From Ferruginibacter sp. (lineage in GTDB: Bacteria; Bacteroidota; Bacteroidia; Chitinophagales; Chitinophagaceae): a stretch of 64,000 nt of DNA. Below the pieces are notes generated by a model, which had not been told where the DNA came from, searched no databases, and worked only from the letters and a program-made list of their open reading frames with translations. The position numbers were made by a program, and so were the translations under genes. The DNA lies in NCBI GenBank assembly GCA_013141115.1, contig JABFRP010000002.1:2220647-2284646 (forward strand). Direction: 5' to 3'. Of this stretch, positions 44,163 to 52,702 are shown piece by piece (within the stretch, counting starts at the first letter, position 1; the number at the start of each line of letters is the position of its first letter).

Positions 44163-44972
44163 ATGAAACGAAAAATAGTATTCCGCTGGATAAAAATTAT
44201 TGTGCTGCTGTATGCAATAATTGGTATTGCATTGTATTACCTGCAGGAAGTGTTTTTATTTCATCCCGAAAAATTAGCCAGGGAATATGTGTATCATTTT
44301 GATGAACCTTTTAAAGAGATCAATATTCCTTTTAACGAAGTGGATACCGTTAACATGGTACAGTTTTTTCCAAAAGATTCGGTTAGGAGAGGAGTGGTGC
44401 TTTACTTTCATGGCAATAAACAAAATATAGAACGCTATGCAAAATTTGTAACCAACTTTACCAAAAATGGTTACGAAGTATGGATGGAAGATTATCCCGG
44501 CTTTGGAAAAAGTACCGGTAAAAGAACAGAGAAAAAAATATACCAGCAGGCATTGGAAATACAAAAGATGGCAGCAGCTCAATTTGGAAAGGACAGTATC
44601 ATACTATACGGAAAATCTTTTGGCACTGGCGTTGCCGCTTATGTGGCATCACAAACTAATTGTAAAAGATTGATACTGGAAACACCTTACTATAGCATTC
44701 CGGCTTTGTTTGGTTGTTATGCACCGGTGTATCCCACACAAAGAATGAGTACCTATAAAATTCCTACTAACGAATATTTGCAGGAGGTAAATTATCCCAT
44801 AACTATTTTTCATGGTACCGATGATGGCGTGATACCTTATCGCTGTGCAGCAAAACTAAAAGCCGTTTTAAAACCAACCGATGAGTTTATAACTATTGAA
44901 GATGGTACGCATCATAATTTGGCAACCTTTGATTTGTATAAAACAAAACTGGATAGTTTGCTAAAACAATAA
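44163..44972 (+). CDS. Alpha/beta hydrolase, membrane-anchored
   Basis: A 269-residue paralogue of the upstream hydrolase. The N-terminal anchor is IIVLLYAIIGIALYYLQEVFLF. It has VLYFHGNKQNIERY, WMEDYPGFGKSTGKRTEKK, the nucleophile elbow GKSFGTG, the acid in FHGTDDGVIPY and the His in EDGTHHNLATF. It has its own promoter box. It converges with the gene at 44973, whose stop is directly adjacent to its own, with no gap. Confidence 0.88.
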   Translation: MKRKIVFRWIKIIVLLYAIIGIALYYLQEVFLFHPEKLAREYVYHFDEPFKEINIPFNEVDTVNMVQFFPKDSVRRGVVLYFHGNKQNIERYAKFVTNFTKNGYEVWMEDYPGFGKSTGKRTEKKIYQQALEIQKMAAAQFGKDSIILYGKSFGTGVAAYVASQTNCKRLILETPYYSIPALFGCYAPVYPTQRMSTYKIPTNEYLQEVNYPITIFHGTDDGVIPYRCAAKLKAVLKPTDEFITIEDGTHHNLATFDLYKTKLDSLLKQ

Positions 44973-46379
44973 TTAATCGCCACCGCCGCAGCCACCACAT
45001 CCGCTGCTACCACAACTGCCTCCACCATCGCCACCACCGCTGCAGCTGCTACTGCAACCTGCACTGCTGCTGCATCCGTCACTGTTGTTAGTACCCCATT
45101 TTTTTTCTTTGCTGTCAAAAGAGTTAAAAACATTTTTAAGCGTATTGTATTCGGCAAAACCAGCAATTGCAGTAACACCAAGTATAGTGAAATTATTGAC
45201 AATATTGCCACTGAAACCCTCATTGTTTTGAGCCTGCCAATAAAGCCCCAGGTGCTGCCGTATAGATTTGGTATAGGAATAAGATTGTAATATCACCAAG
45301 CTCAACATTCCAAAAACCCCGATCTCAAAAACTAAAAAGCTAACAGGCTTATCGTTTGCCATGCCCTGTAAAAATCTTGTAAAGCCGATGAGTAAAACAA
45401 TACCAGGTATAATGAATTTTTGAAAATCCACTTTTTGTGAAAGCCGGTATAATCTTTCAATATCCTTATGTAAAACGGTGTCCCGGTCAATTAAGCCCAG
45501 GCCATCATTATAAGTAAACACATCGCCGGTAGAAAAATTTTGCTGTAGCGGTTGCAGTAATGGGTTGTCTTCTTTTTCTGTAATACGCAACAGGTGATCA
45601 ATGATCTTATAATCTTTACCTTCAGCCGCAATAATGCCTCTTTGCAGCAGATCAACCAATGCAGTTTGATAACATCGGTGTACGCCATATAAAAACCTGG
45701 CCATTTGATAAGGATTGGTTTTTTGCGGAAAGTTTTGATCAATGATTGTTTTCAGCTTTTCATCTTTATGCCTTTGCGAAATAAACAATGCAATTAATCC
45801 TCCGGCACATAAAAGAAAGTAGTAGTTTAAAAAATCTTCTCCATTGATGTGAAACAGGTTAGTAGCCGCTATAAAAACTGCTACAGCAATTAAGAAAATA
45901 AGAATGAGTTTTTTAAAAAAAGCAGGTTGATAAATGGTTTCATTAATATCTGCAGTTAGTGATTGATTTGCAGGCCAGATATCTGCCGGTGCTTTAGTTT
46001 TAAATTGCTGTTCATACAATTTTAATGTGTCTTCATACCAGTTAGTATGTTTTTCATTTTCTGCATTACCTCCTTTGCTGGGGTGGTGATGAATTTCTTT
46101 TGATAATGTTTTTTTGCAAAACTGGTTCCAGTAGTTATCAGTATAAGTAAGGTGCATGTGCCACACTTCATCCACCACTTCGGATGGTGATGCACCAGTC
46201 GGGGAAATACAGCAGAGAAAAATAAATTTTTTGTATTCCTCAATTGCCCGGTTGGTAAATAGGTTTGTCCAGTTGTTTTCTTTAGCTAATTTTTTAGAGA
46301 AGGGGAAAGCAGATGTTGGGTCATCAAGCTTAAAGGTTTGGATCTTTTCCCACAACTCCTGTTGTGAAAGTTGGTTCAT
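44973..46379 (-). CDS. TIGR04222/GRDP-like membrane protein with Gly/Cys-rich tail
   Basis: A 468-residue membrane protein. The N-terminal part (about 30-110) resembles the plant-type GRDP/DUF1399 motif (EEYKKFIFLCCISPTGASPSEVVDEVWHMHLTYTDNYWNQFCKK). Two hydrophobic pairs follow (about 150-195 and 325-360), with the TIGR04222-like segment TNPYQMARFLYGVHRCYQTALVDLLQRGIIAAEG between them. The last 40 residues are almost only Gly, Ser and Cys (SAGCSSSCSGG, CGSSGCGGCGGG), a low-complexity cysteine tail. Function is unknown; the tail suggests metal binding or disulfide cross-linking. Confidence 0.8.
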   Translation of the reverse strand: MNQLSQQELWEKIQTFKLDDPTSAFPFSKKLAKENNWTNLFTNRAIEEYKKFIFLCCISPTGASPSEVVDEVWHMHLTYTDNYWNQFCKKTLSKEIHHHPSKGGNAENEKHTNWYEDTLKLYEQQFKTKAPADIWPANQSLTADINETIYQPAFFKKLILIFLIAVAVFIAATNLFHINGEDFLNYYFLLCAGGLIALFISQRHKDEKLKTIIDQNFPQKTNPYQMARFLYGVHRCYQTALVDLLQRGIIAAEGKDYKIIDHLLRITEKEDNPLLQPLQQNFSTGDVFTYNDGLGLIDRDTVLHKDIERLYRLSQKVDFQKFIIPGIVLLIGFTRFLQGMANDKPVSFLVFEIGVFGMLSLVILQSYSYTKSIRQHLGLYWQAQNNEGFSGNIVNNFTILGVTAIAGFAEYNTLKNVFNSFDSKEKKWGTNNSDGCSSSAGCSSSCSGGGDGGGSCGSSGCGGCGGGD

Positions 46380-46469
46380 TTTTCACAAAATTATAATGAT
46401 AAAATAGCTGTTTCCAAATTTGCAGTGTTACCAAATTGTTGTCATTTTGATAGTATGTAAGTTTTGGGA

Positions 46470-46534
46470 AAAGGTTGCCAACCTTTTTTATAACTGTATT
46501 TACAAAGAATACTATTTGAAGGTTGGCAACCTTT
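46470..46534. repeat. Pair of AAGGTTGCCAACCTT palindromes
   Basis: AAGGTTGCCAACCTT (46471-46485) and AAGGTTGGCAACCTT (46519-46533) are each near-perfect 7-bp palindromes about one centre base. They are 33 bp apart and fill most of the gap between two minus-strand genes. The second copy touches the stop codon of the S66 peptidase gene. A T-run after the first copy fits use as a terminator on either strand. Confidence 0.75.
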
Positions 46535-47462
46535 AAACGGATACATTACTATCATTTTCTTTTAGCTGCACCGTTTTACCGGTAACCTTTAATTCATAAA
46601 CAACACCCACTTTCAACGCATAATTTTCCTTACTATGGCTAACCGGAAAATTAAAACAAACCGGGTAATTGTATTCCGCTACAATTGCAGCAATCACTTC
46701 CTGCACTGTTTTTCCAAAAGGGCGCTCGGTATCTTTCATATCGGTAAAGCCGCCAATAATTAAGCCTGCCAGTTTATCTAATTTGCCGCTGCGTTTTATC
46801 TGGTACAGCATTCTGTCAATACTATAAATCTGTTCGCCAATATCTTCTATAAATAAAATTTTGTTTTTGGTGTTGATGTCGGATGCTGTGCCGGTTAAAT
46901 GTGCCAGTAAACTAAGATTGCCCCCCACCAGTTCGGCTGTTGCGGTTCCTGTTTTATTAAATAGGTGTACTGCAGTTTTGTAATTGGCTTTTTTACCTGT
47001 TAAAACTTTTTGTAAAGACAATACAAATTCATTTTTAAAACCCTCCTCATTAAATGCTGCAGCCATTGGTGCATGCAGTGTGGCAATTTTTAAGTTGGTA
47101 TAAATATGGCTGTGCAATACAGTGATGTCGCTAAAGCCAATGATCCATTTGGGATTCTTTTTAAATTTGGTAAAATCTAATTGATCAATAATTCTACCCA
47201 CACCATAGCCGCCACGGCCACATAAAATAGCGTTGATGTTTTTATCATCCAGCATGGCTTGCAGTTCATCATGTCGCTCTTCATCGGTGCCGCTAAAATA
47301 ATTTGCAGAGCTGCTACCCAATGTTTTACCAACCATTACCTGGTAACCCCATTGTTGTAAAACAGTAATACAGGTTTGTGCTTTTTCTGCCGCCATAAAT
47401 CCTGCAGGGCAGGTAATGCCAATAGTATCGCCTTTTTTTAAATAGGGAGGAATTTTTATCAT
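46533..47462 (-). CDS. S66-family LD-carboxypeptidase (LdcA-like)
   Basis: A 309-residue muropeptide LD-carboxypeptidase, which removes the terminal D-Ala from tetrapeptides during murein recycling. Motifs fit the S66 family: IGITCPAGF near the start, RGGYGVGRIIDQLDF, the nucleophile Ser in WIIGFSDITVLHS, the Glu in LFIEDIGE and the His in FNFPVSHSKEN. It has no signal peptide, so it is probably cytoplasmic. A secreted paralogue lies at 50760. Confidence 0.92.
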   Translation of the reverse strand: MIKIPPYLKKGDTIGITCPAGFMAAEKAQTCITVLQQWGYQVMVGKTLGSSSANYFSGTDEERHDELQAMLDDKNINAILCGRGGYGVGRIIDQLDFTKFKKNPKWIIGFSDITVLHSHIYTNLKIATLHAPMAAAFNEEGFKNEFVLSLQKVLTGKKANYKTAVHLFNKTGTATAELVGGNLSLLAHLTGTASDINTKNKILFIEDIGEQIYSIDRMLYQIKRSGKLDKLAGLIIGGFTDMKDTERPFGKTVQEVIAAIVAEYNYPVCFNFPVSHSKENYALKVGVVYELKVTGKTVQLKENDSNVSV

Positions 47463-47535
47463 GTGTAAATTTTATGCAAAATATTATAAAATGAGGTATG
47501 GTTTTTGGTTAAATTTACAAAACTAAAACTAGCTG

Positions 47536-50500
47536 ATGCGTATATTTATACTTGTCCCTCTACTATTATTATCTCTAATCAATGTTAATGCCCAACAACA
47601 ATGCCAGGGGCCAGGTCGTGAGCCGGGTACAGCGCAAACAGTTTGTGGTAACCTCACTTTTGTAGAAAAACAGGTATCCAATTGTAATGGTCCTAATTTA
47701 CCCAATCCAACTGCTGGTTGTGGGGATATTGTTACAACTGATAATTCGCTTTGGTATAAATTTCACTGTTACCAGGCCGGAACTTTTGGCTTTTTAATTA
47801 CACCGGTAAATGGAGGAGATGATTTTGATTGGGAAATAATGGATATTACAGGACACCCGGTAGGAGATGTGTATACCACCGAACTAAGGGTATCATTAAA
47901 CCTAAGCGGACAAACTGGAGCCACAGGCTGCACAGCTACCGGCATATCAGATGTTAATTGCGGTGGCGGAAATGCCGGAACCCAATTTAATAAATTGATC
48001 AATTTAGTTGCTGGACATGATTATCTGATGATGGTAAATAATTGGTCAAGCTCGGGCCAGGGGTACAATATAGATTTTTCTGGTACGGCTGTTTTGACCG
48101 ATAATTCTTTACCTGCTGTTACAGATGTAAGTGTAGTAGGTTGTGACGCATCTAAATTAAAGGTTACTTTTTCCGAAGATATATTGTGTACCAGTATATC
48201 GCCTGCAACCAACAGTGAATTTAGTGTTACTAATGGTACACATGTTATTACAGGAATTGCATCAAGTTGTGCAATTGGTGCCAATGGTGTTCCTTATGTG
48301 ATTATTAATTTTCAGGCACCATTACCTGCAGCCAATTACCAACTTAATGTTGGCAACGGCGGTGATGGCAATACCCTTGAAAATGTTTGTAAGCGCTTAA
48401 TGCTTCCTGTATCAGTACCATTTACAGTAGCAGCAATAAATCCTGTTGAAGTGAATACCATCAATTACTCTGGATGTGCACCCACTATTTTAGATGTAAA
48501 ACTTACCAAACCGGTTTGGTGCAGCAGCGTAACATTTCCAGGCGGTGCAGGTAACGAGTTTTCTATTCAGCCGGGCAATATACCTATTTCATTTGTGCAG
48601 GCAATTTGTAGTGGAGCTGTTCAATCGGGAGATTTATTGCGTATTAATTTACAAAATCCATTGCCACATGGTAATTATCAACTGGTAGTTAATAACGGTG
48701 CTGATGGCAATACGTTTATTGATACCTGCGGCAATCAGATGATACCTGTTACTATTCCTTTTGTAATCAATCAAACTACCGTAGCACCAATTATACAGTC
48801 TGTTAGTTTTAATGAATGCCAGCCAGATAAATTGGTATTAAATTTTGATAAGCCGGTGCTTTGCTCCACAATATCTTCACCTGCAGAATTTACTATTAGC
48901 CCGGGTGTTTGGCAAATAAATACCGTTACTTATAATTGCACTAACAATAGTTACACTACACAGGTAGTTTTAAACTTACAAAACCCATTAACTGCCGGTA
49001 ATTTTGCGGTAACGGTTGGTAATGGCACCGACAATAATACATTGGCCGATACTTGTTTTGCGTTTATACCCGTGGGATACAATAAGGCTTTTGTTACAAC
49101 ACAGGCACCGCTGCCAAAATTCGACTCATTGCAATTTGATAAATGCAATCCTTCTTTTGTAAAATTATTTTATAGTAAACCTGTTAAATGTTCATCTGTA
49201 AACCTCGATGGTTCAGATTATACTATTACCGGTCCGTCAGCAGTAAATATTAATGCTGCCGTTACGGATGGTAACTGCGGCACCTTAGGTTATACAAAGT
49301 GGGTATTGCTTCAATTTGCTCAGCCTGTAAATACATTTGGTAATTACCTGGTGAATAGCAAAACCGGTAACGATGGCACCGGCATTATTGATACCTGCAG
49401 TGCTGTGCAAAGCAGTGCAGAAACAATTTCATTTACTGCGTTAATAAAACCCTCCGCCGTTTTCACCAGCCAGGTAAAATTTGGCTGTGTAATGGATACC
49501 ATAACTTTTTCTCATCCCGGTGGTAATGGCATCAACTCCTGGGCATGGACGTTTAGTGATGGCAGTACTGCAACAGGGCAAACGGTAACAAAATTGTTTC
49601 CGGTATCAACACCAACAATAAACATTCAACTAATTGTAAACAATGGTTTTTGCAGCGATACAGTAAGCAATACCGTTACTTTAGGTAATTCTTTTAATGC
49701 AGCGTTTACAATAAATCCTACTGATACCACCTGTATAAATACGCCTGTTAACTTTATAAATAATTCAACAGGGAACAGCTTGCAGTACCTGTGGTTATTT
49801 GGAGATAATACCCAATTTGCGGGGCAAACACCGCCAGTACATACTTATACCAGCAGCAATATTTTTAATATTAAACTGATAGTTGCCGATGCTTTTGGAT
49901 GTACTGATACCGCAAGTGTTTTATTAAATGTTGCGGCAATGCCAACGATTGATTTTACCGGATTGGGTACACAATATTGTACGGATAAAACCATAGCACT
50001 TACAAAAGTAGCCAGCGGTAATATCAACAGTTATACCTGGAATAATGGTAATGGTATAACCATTCAAAATCAGCCGCAGGTGCAGTTCAGTTATCCTGGC
50101 CAGGGTAACTTTACTATCAGCTTAACGGGCACTGATAAATATTGCGGTACCATAACAGCCAGTAAGCCCGTATCCATATTTGCGGTACCTAAAATTAATT
50201 TGGGTAACGATACGGTACTTTGCCCGGCAGTAACCTTACAAATTGGTGAGCCCTTTACCAATGGCTACACTTATTTATGGAGCAACGGCGCTACTACTGC
50301 TCAAATTATGACGGATATTATTACCAGTAATTATGCGGTGGAGGTTAATAATAATGGTTGCATAGCCAACGATGCTATTTCGGTAAAAGTATTGGCTGCC
50401 TGCCTGATAAGAATGCCCAATGCCTTTACGCCCAATAATGATGGTAACAATGATGTATTAAGGGCTACTAATGCAGACCTTGCTAAAGAGTTTTCTTTAA

Positions 50501-50679
50501 AAATATATAACCGCATGGGCGAAGTAGTGTTTGCAAGTACCAACCCATCTATTGGCTGGAATGGTATTTACAAAGGGGCAAGGGCAGATCAGGGAACTTA
50601 TGTTTGGCAACTGAGTTATATTGATCCCTGGAGCTTTAAAAAAGTAGTTGAAAACGGTGCCAGTATATTGATAAGATAG
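47536..50679 (+). CDS. T9SS type B sorting (gliding CTD) protein with PKD domains
   Basis: A 1047-residue secreted surface protein. A signal peptide (LLLSLINVNAQ) is followed by a CUB/beta-sandwich-like N-terminal domain. Four repeated Ig-like modules follow at about 192, 304, 417 and 525, each with a 'GCDASKLKVTFSEDILC...NYQLNVGNGGDGNT' pattern. Three PKD-like domains follow (about 640-880; SWAWTFSDGS, YLWLFGDN, SYTWNNGNG). The last 90 residues are a type IX secretion C-terminal domain: IRMPNAFTPNNDGNNDVLR, LKIYNRMGEVVF, GWNGIYKGARADQGTYVWQLSY. It is exported through the T9SS and attached to or released from the surface. Ligand unknown. Confidence 0.92.
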   Translation: MRIFILVPLLLLSLINVNAQQQCQGPGREPGTAQTVCGNLTFVEKQVSNCNGPNLPNPTAGCGDIVTTDNSLWYKFHCYQAGTFGFLITPVNGGDDFDWEIMDITGHPVGDVYTTELRVSLNLSGQTGATGCTATGISDVNCGGGNAGTQFNKLINLVAGHDYLMMVNNWSSSGQGYNIDFSGTAVLTDNSLPAVTDVSVVGCDASKLKVTFSEDILCTSISPATNSEFSVTNGTHVITGIASSCAIGANGVPYVIINFQAPLPAANYQLNVGNGGDGNTLENVCKRLMLPVSVPFTVAAINPVEVNTINYSGCAPTILDVKLTKPVWCSSVTFPGGAGNEFSIQPGNIPISFVQAICSGAVQSGDLLRINLQNPLPHGNYQLVVNNGADGNTFIDTCGNQMIPVTIPFVINQTTVAPIIQSVSFNECQPDKLVLNFDKPVLCSTISSPAEFTISPGVWQINTVTYNCTNNSYTTQVVLNLQNPLTAGNFAVTVGNGTDNNTLADTCFAFIPVGYNKAFVTTQAPLPKFDSLQFDKCNPSFVKLFYSKPVKCSSVNLDGSDYTITGPSAVNINAAVTDGNCGTLGYTKWVLLQFAQPVNTFGNYLVNSKTGNDGTGIIDTCSAVQSSAETISFTALIKPSAVFTSQVKFGCVMDTITFSHPGGNGINSWAWTFSDGSTATGQTVTKLFPVSTPTINIQLIVNNGFCSDTVSNTVTLGNSFNAAFTINPTDTTCINTPVNFINNSTGNSLQYLWLFGDNTQFAGQTPPVHTYTSSNIFNIKLIVADAFGCTDTASVLLNVAAMPTIDFTGLGTQYCTDKTIALTKVASGNINSYTWNNGNGITIQNQPQVQFSYPGQGNFTISLTGTDKYCGTITASKPVSIFAVPKINLGNDTVLCPAVTLQIGEPFTNGYTYLWSNGATTAQIMTDIITSNYAVEVNNNGCIANDAISVKVLAACLIRMPNAFTPNNDGNNDVLRATNADLAKEFSLKIYNRMGEVVFASTNPSIGWNGIYKGARADQGTYVWQLSYIDPWSFKKVVENGASILIR

Positions 50680-50754
50680 ATGTCGGATATCAGATGTTAG
50701 ATGTCAGGTGTTACTTAGGGAGTGTAAGATATTCATACATCATAAATCATACAT
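50678..50754. repeat. Heptamer-repeat element between convergent genes
   Basis: The left arm at 50678-50712 reads AGATGTC/GGATATC/AGATGTT/AGATGTC/AGGTGTT. The right arm at 50734-50754 reads CATACAT/CATAAAT/CATACAT, whose complement repeats the (T)GATGTA unit. The element fills the whole gap between the T9SS gene (stop at 50677-50679) and the S66 peptidase gene (stop at 50760-50762). Confidence 0.75.
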
Positions 50755-50759
50755 CAGTT

Positions 50760-51785
50760 CTACCTAATTTCGGTTAGTGAAGTTTCAGTTGCTGTTACAG
50801 TAAGCTTATGCTTAATGCCGCACTTTAATGCAACATTATTTTTTTGATGGCCAACCGGAAAGTCAAAACAAACCGGGTAGTTGTATTCTTTTACCAGTGC
50901 TAAAACAATTTCAAAAAGGTCTTTACCAAATTCGTCTGCAGGATCTTCAGCGGGTTTTACTTTAAAGCCGCCAATAATTAATGCTTTTAATTTACTAAGC
51001 TTGCCGCTGCGTTTTAAATTCCAGAACATGCGGTCGATGCTGTATAAATATTCGCCGGTATCTTCCACAAATAATATTTTACCAGTAGTATTAATATCAC
51101 TTTTGCTGCCGGCCAATGTTTCTAATGTTTTTAAATTACCCCCAATTAAAATGCCTTCTGCCTTTCCCAATTTATTTTTTTCATTGGGTATTGCAGTGTA
51201 CATCATTTTTTCTCCGGCTAAACATTGCTGTATCGAATTGATGGTTTCTATTTGCACGGGCTCGGCCTTGCTCCAGTCTTTAGGAAAGCTGTTGCACATT
51301 TTAGAATGTATAGAAGCAATGCCAAAATTTTTATTAAGATGCGAATGTATTACGGTAACATCGCTAAAACCAATGATCCATTTGGGTGTAGCAATAAATT
51401 TTTTAAAATCAAGCTGATCAATAATACGCACCGCACCATAACCACCTCTTGTACACATAATGGCTTTAATGGTTTTATCATCCAGCATTTGTTGCAGGTC
51501 TTGTAATCGTTCTTCATCAGTGCCACCAAACGTAAAATCTTTTTTACCTACAGTGCTGCCAATTTTTACAGCATAGCCCCATTCCTGTAGTTTAGTTACT
51601 GCAGGTTGAATATCTTCTAAAGTAATAAAACCTGCAGGGCAGGTAATACCAATGGTATCGCCTTTTTTTAGGTATGGCGGAATTTTGGAAGGGGCATCGG
51701 GCTCATCAAAAATATTTTTATTGGCAGATGCCGTAAGTACAGCACTTAAAGGAATAATAGAAGAGATAAAATGTTTACGGTTCAT
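50760..51785 (-). CDS. Secreted S66-family LD-carboxypeptidase
   Basis: A 341-residue paralogue of the 46533 enzyme. It carries an N-terminal signal (RKHFISSIIPLSAVLTASA) that the other lacks, so it is probably periplasmic. The catalytic elements agree: ITCPAGF, RGGYGAVRIIDQLDF, Ser in WIIGFSDVTVIHS, Glu in LFVEDTGE and His in FDFPVGHQKNN. It converges with the T9SS gene. A role in periplasmic murein turnover is inferred. Confidence 0.92.
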   Translation of the reverse strand: MNRKHFISSIIPLSAVLTASANKNIFDEPDAPSKIPPYLKKGDTIGITCPAGFITLEDIQPAVTKLQEWGYAVKIGSTVGKKDFTFGGTDEERLQDLQQMLDDKTIKAIMCTRGGYGAVRIIDQLDFKKFIATPKWIIGFSDVTVIHSHLNKNFGIASIHSKMCNSFPKDWSKAEPVQIETINSIQQCLAGEKMMYTAIPNEKNKLGKAEGILIGGNLKTLETLAGSKSDINTTGKILFVEDTGEYLYSIDRMFWNLKRSGKLSKLKALIIGGFKVKPAEDPADEFGKDLFEIVLALVKEYNYPVCFDFPVGHQKNNVALKCGIKHKLTVTATETSLTEIR

Positions 51786-51822
51786 TTATTTTTAATTCCT
51801 TACTAAGATAAGTGAAAGATAT

Positions 51823-52593
51823 TTACAACTCAAATCCCATTCCACTCTTCAATGCTTTCTGGTATTTACGCAGATCGAATTTATAGTAATAAGGCGCTTT
51901 GTGCGCTACGCCTTTTTTTGTTTCATCTAATCGTTTTAAAATTCCGGTACTAACAATCTTCCGTTGAAAATTTCTTCGGTCCAATGTTTTGTCTAAAATA
52001 GTTTCATACAATTTTTGCAGCTCGGGCATGGTAAATTTTTCGGGCAATAGATTATAGCCCACCGGGTGATAGTTCAGCTGCATCTGCAAATTTGCCAATG
52101 CTTTTTCTAAAATATTAGCATGATCTAAAATCATTTCGGGAATGCTGTTAATATTAAACCAATTGCAGGCGGCAGAAAAACTATCGGGCACCGGTTGCAC
52201 TTTTGTAAAATCTACCAGGGCAGTATAGCCCACGGTAATAAACCGATCGAACATCCAGCTTTCTTCCAGATCAACACCCACATTTTTTAAAAACTGTTTG
52301 TTTACTTTTTTGGTGGAACGGTCGGGCTGGCTAAAAACATGAAACTGCTGCATATAAATATCATTCACGCCGGTGCGTTCCTGTAAAATGCGTTTAGCGG
52401 CATCATCCATATGTTCATCTTTTAAGATAAAGCCACCGGGTAAAGCCCATAAGCCGGCATATTTGGCTTGCAGCAAAAGCACTTTCAATTCAGCCTCATG
52501 AAAACCAAAAATGATACAATCTACAGAAACACTGCGGAGGAATTTTTCATGGCCCTTAGTGAAGTGTTCCTTTATCTCTTTTTCAAAACTCAT
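51823..52593 (-). CDS. NrtR-like Nudix-domain transcriptional regulator
   Basis: A 256-residue protein with an N-terminal Nudix domain and a C-terminal winged-helix part, the layout of NrtR/AraR-type sugar or NAD regulators. The Nudix box reads GFILKDEHMDDAAKRILQERTGV. The first Glu of the REUxEE core is replaced by Ile, so catalysis is unlikely, as in regulatory members. The C-terminal region (about 170-250) with FTMPELQKLYETILDKTLDRRNFQRKIVSTGILKRLDE is the DNA-binding part. It diverges from the GH3 gene with an inverted repeat between, suggesting control of that gene. Confidence 0.85.
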   Translation of the reverse strand: MSFEKEIKEHFTKGHEKFLRSVSVDCIIFGFHEAELKVLLLQAKYAGLWALPGGFILKDEHMDDAAKRILQERTGVNDIYMQQFHVFSQPDRSTKKVNKQFLKNVGVDLEESWMFDRFITVGYTALVDFTKVQPVPDSFSAACNWFNINSIPEMILDHANILEKALANLQMQLNYHPVGYNLLPEKFTMPELQKLYETILDKTLDRRNFQRKIVSTGILKRLDETKKGVAHKAPYYYKFDLRKYQKALKSGMGFEL

Positions 52594-52652
52594 ACGTAAA
52601 AGTAAATTTCTGCTGGCACAACAAAAATAAATTTTTAAGAGTCAGGAATAAT

Positions 52653-52687
52653 AATTATCATTGTGTCGTGATAACGCAATGATAATT
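52653..52687. promoter_or_regulatory. Operator-like 11-bp inverted repeat upstream of the GH3 gene
   Basis: AATTATCATTG (52653-52663) and CAATGATAATT (52677-52687) are perfect inverted copies with a 13-bp centre (TGTCGTGATAACG). The site lies between the divergent Nudix regulator and the GH3 gene, 15 bases before the GH3 start codon. It is a good candidate site for the Nudix regulator. Confidence 0.6.
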
Positions 52688-52702
52688 TAAAACTTGCTTT
52701 TT

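Noticed and set aside
5251..50754. Heptamer arrays as CRISPR-like repeats
   Set aside because: Units are 7 bases without spacers, arms are inverted, and no cas genes are present.
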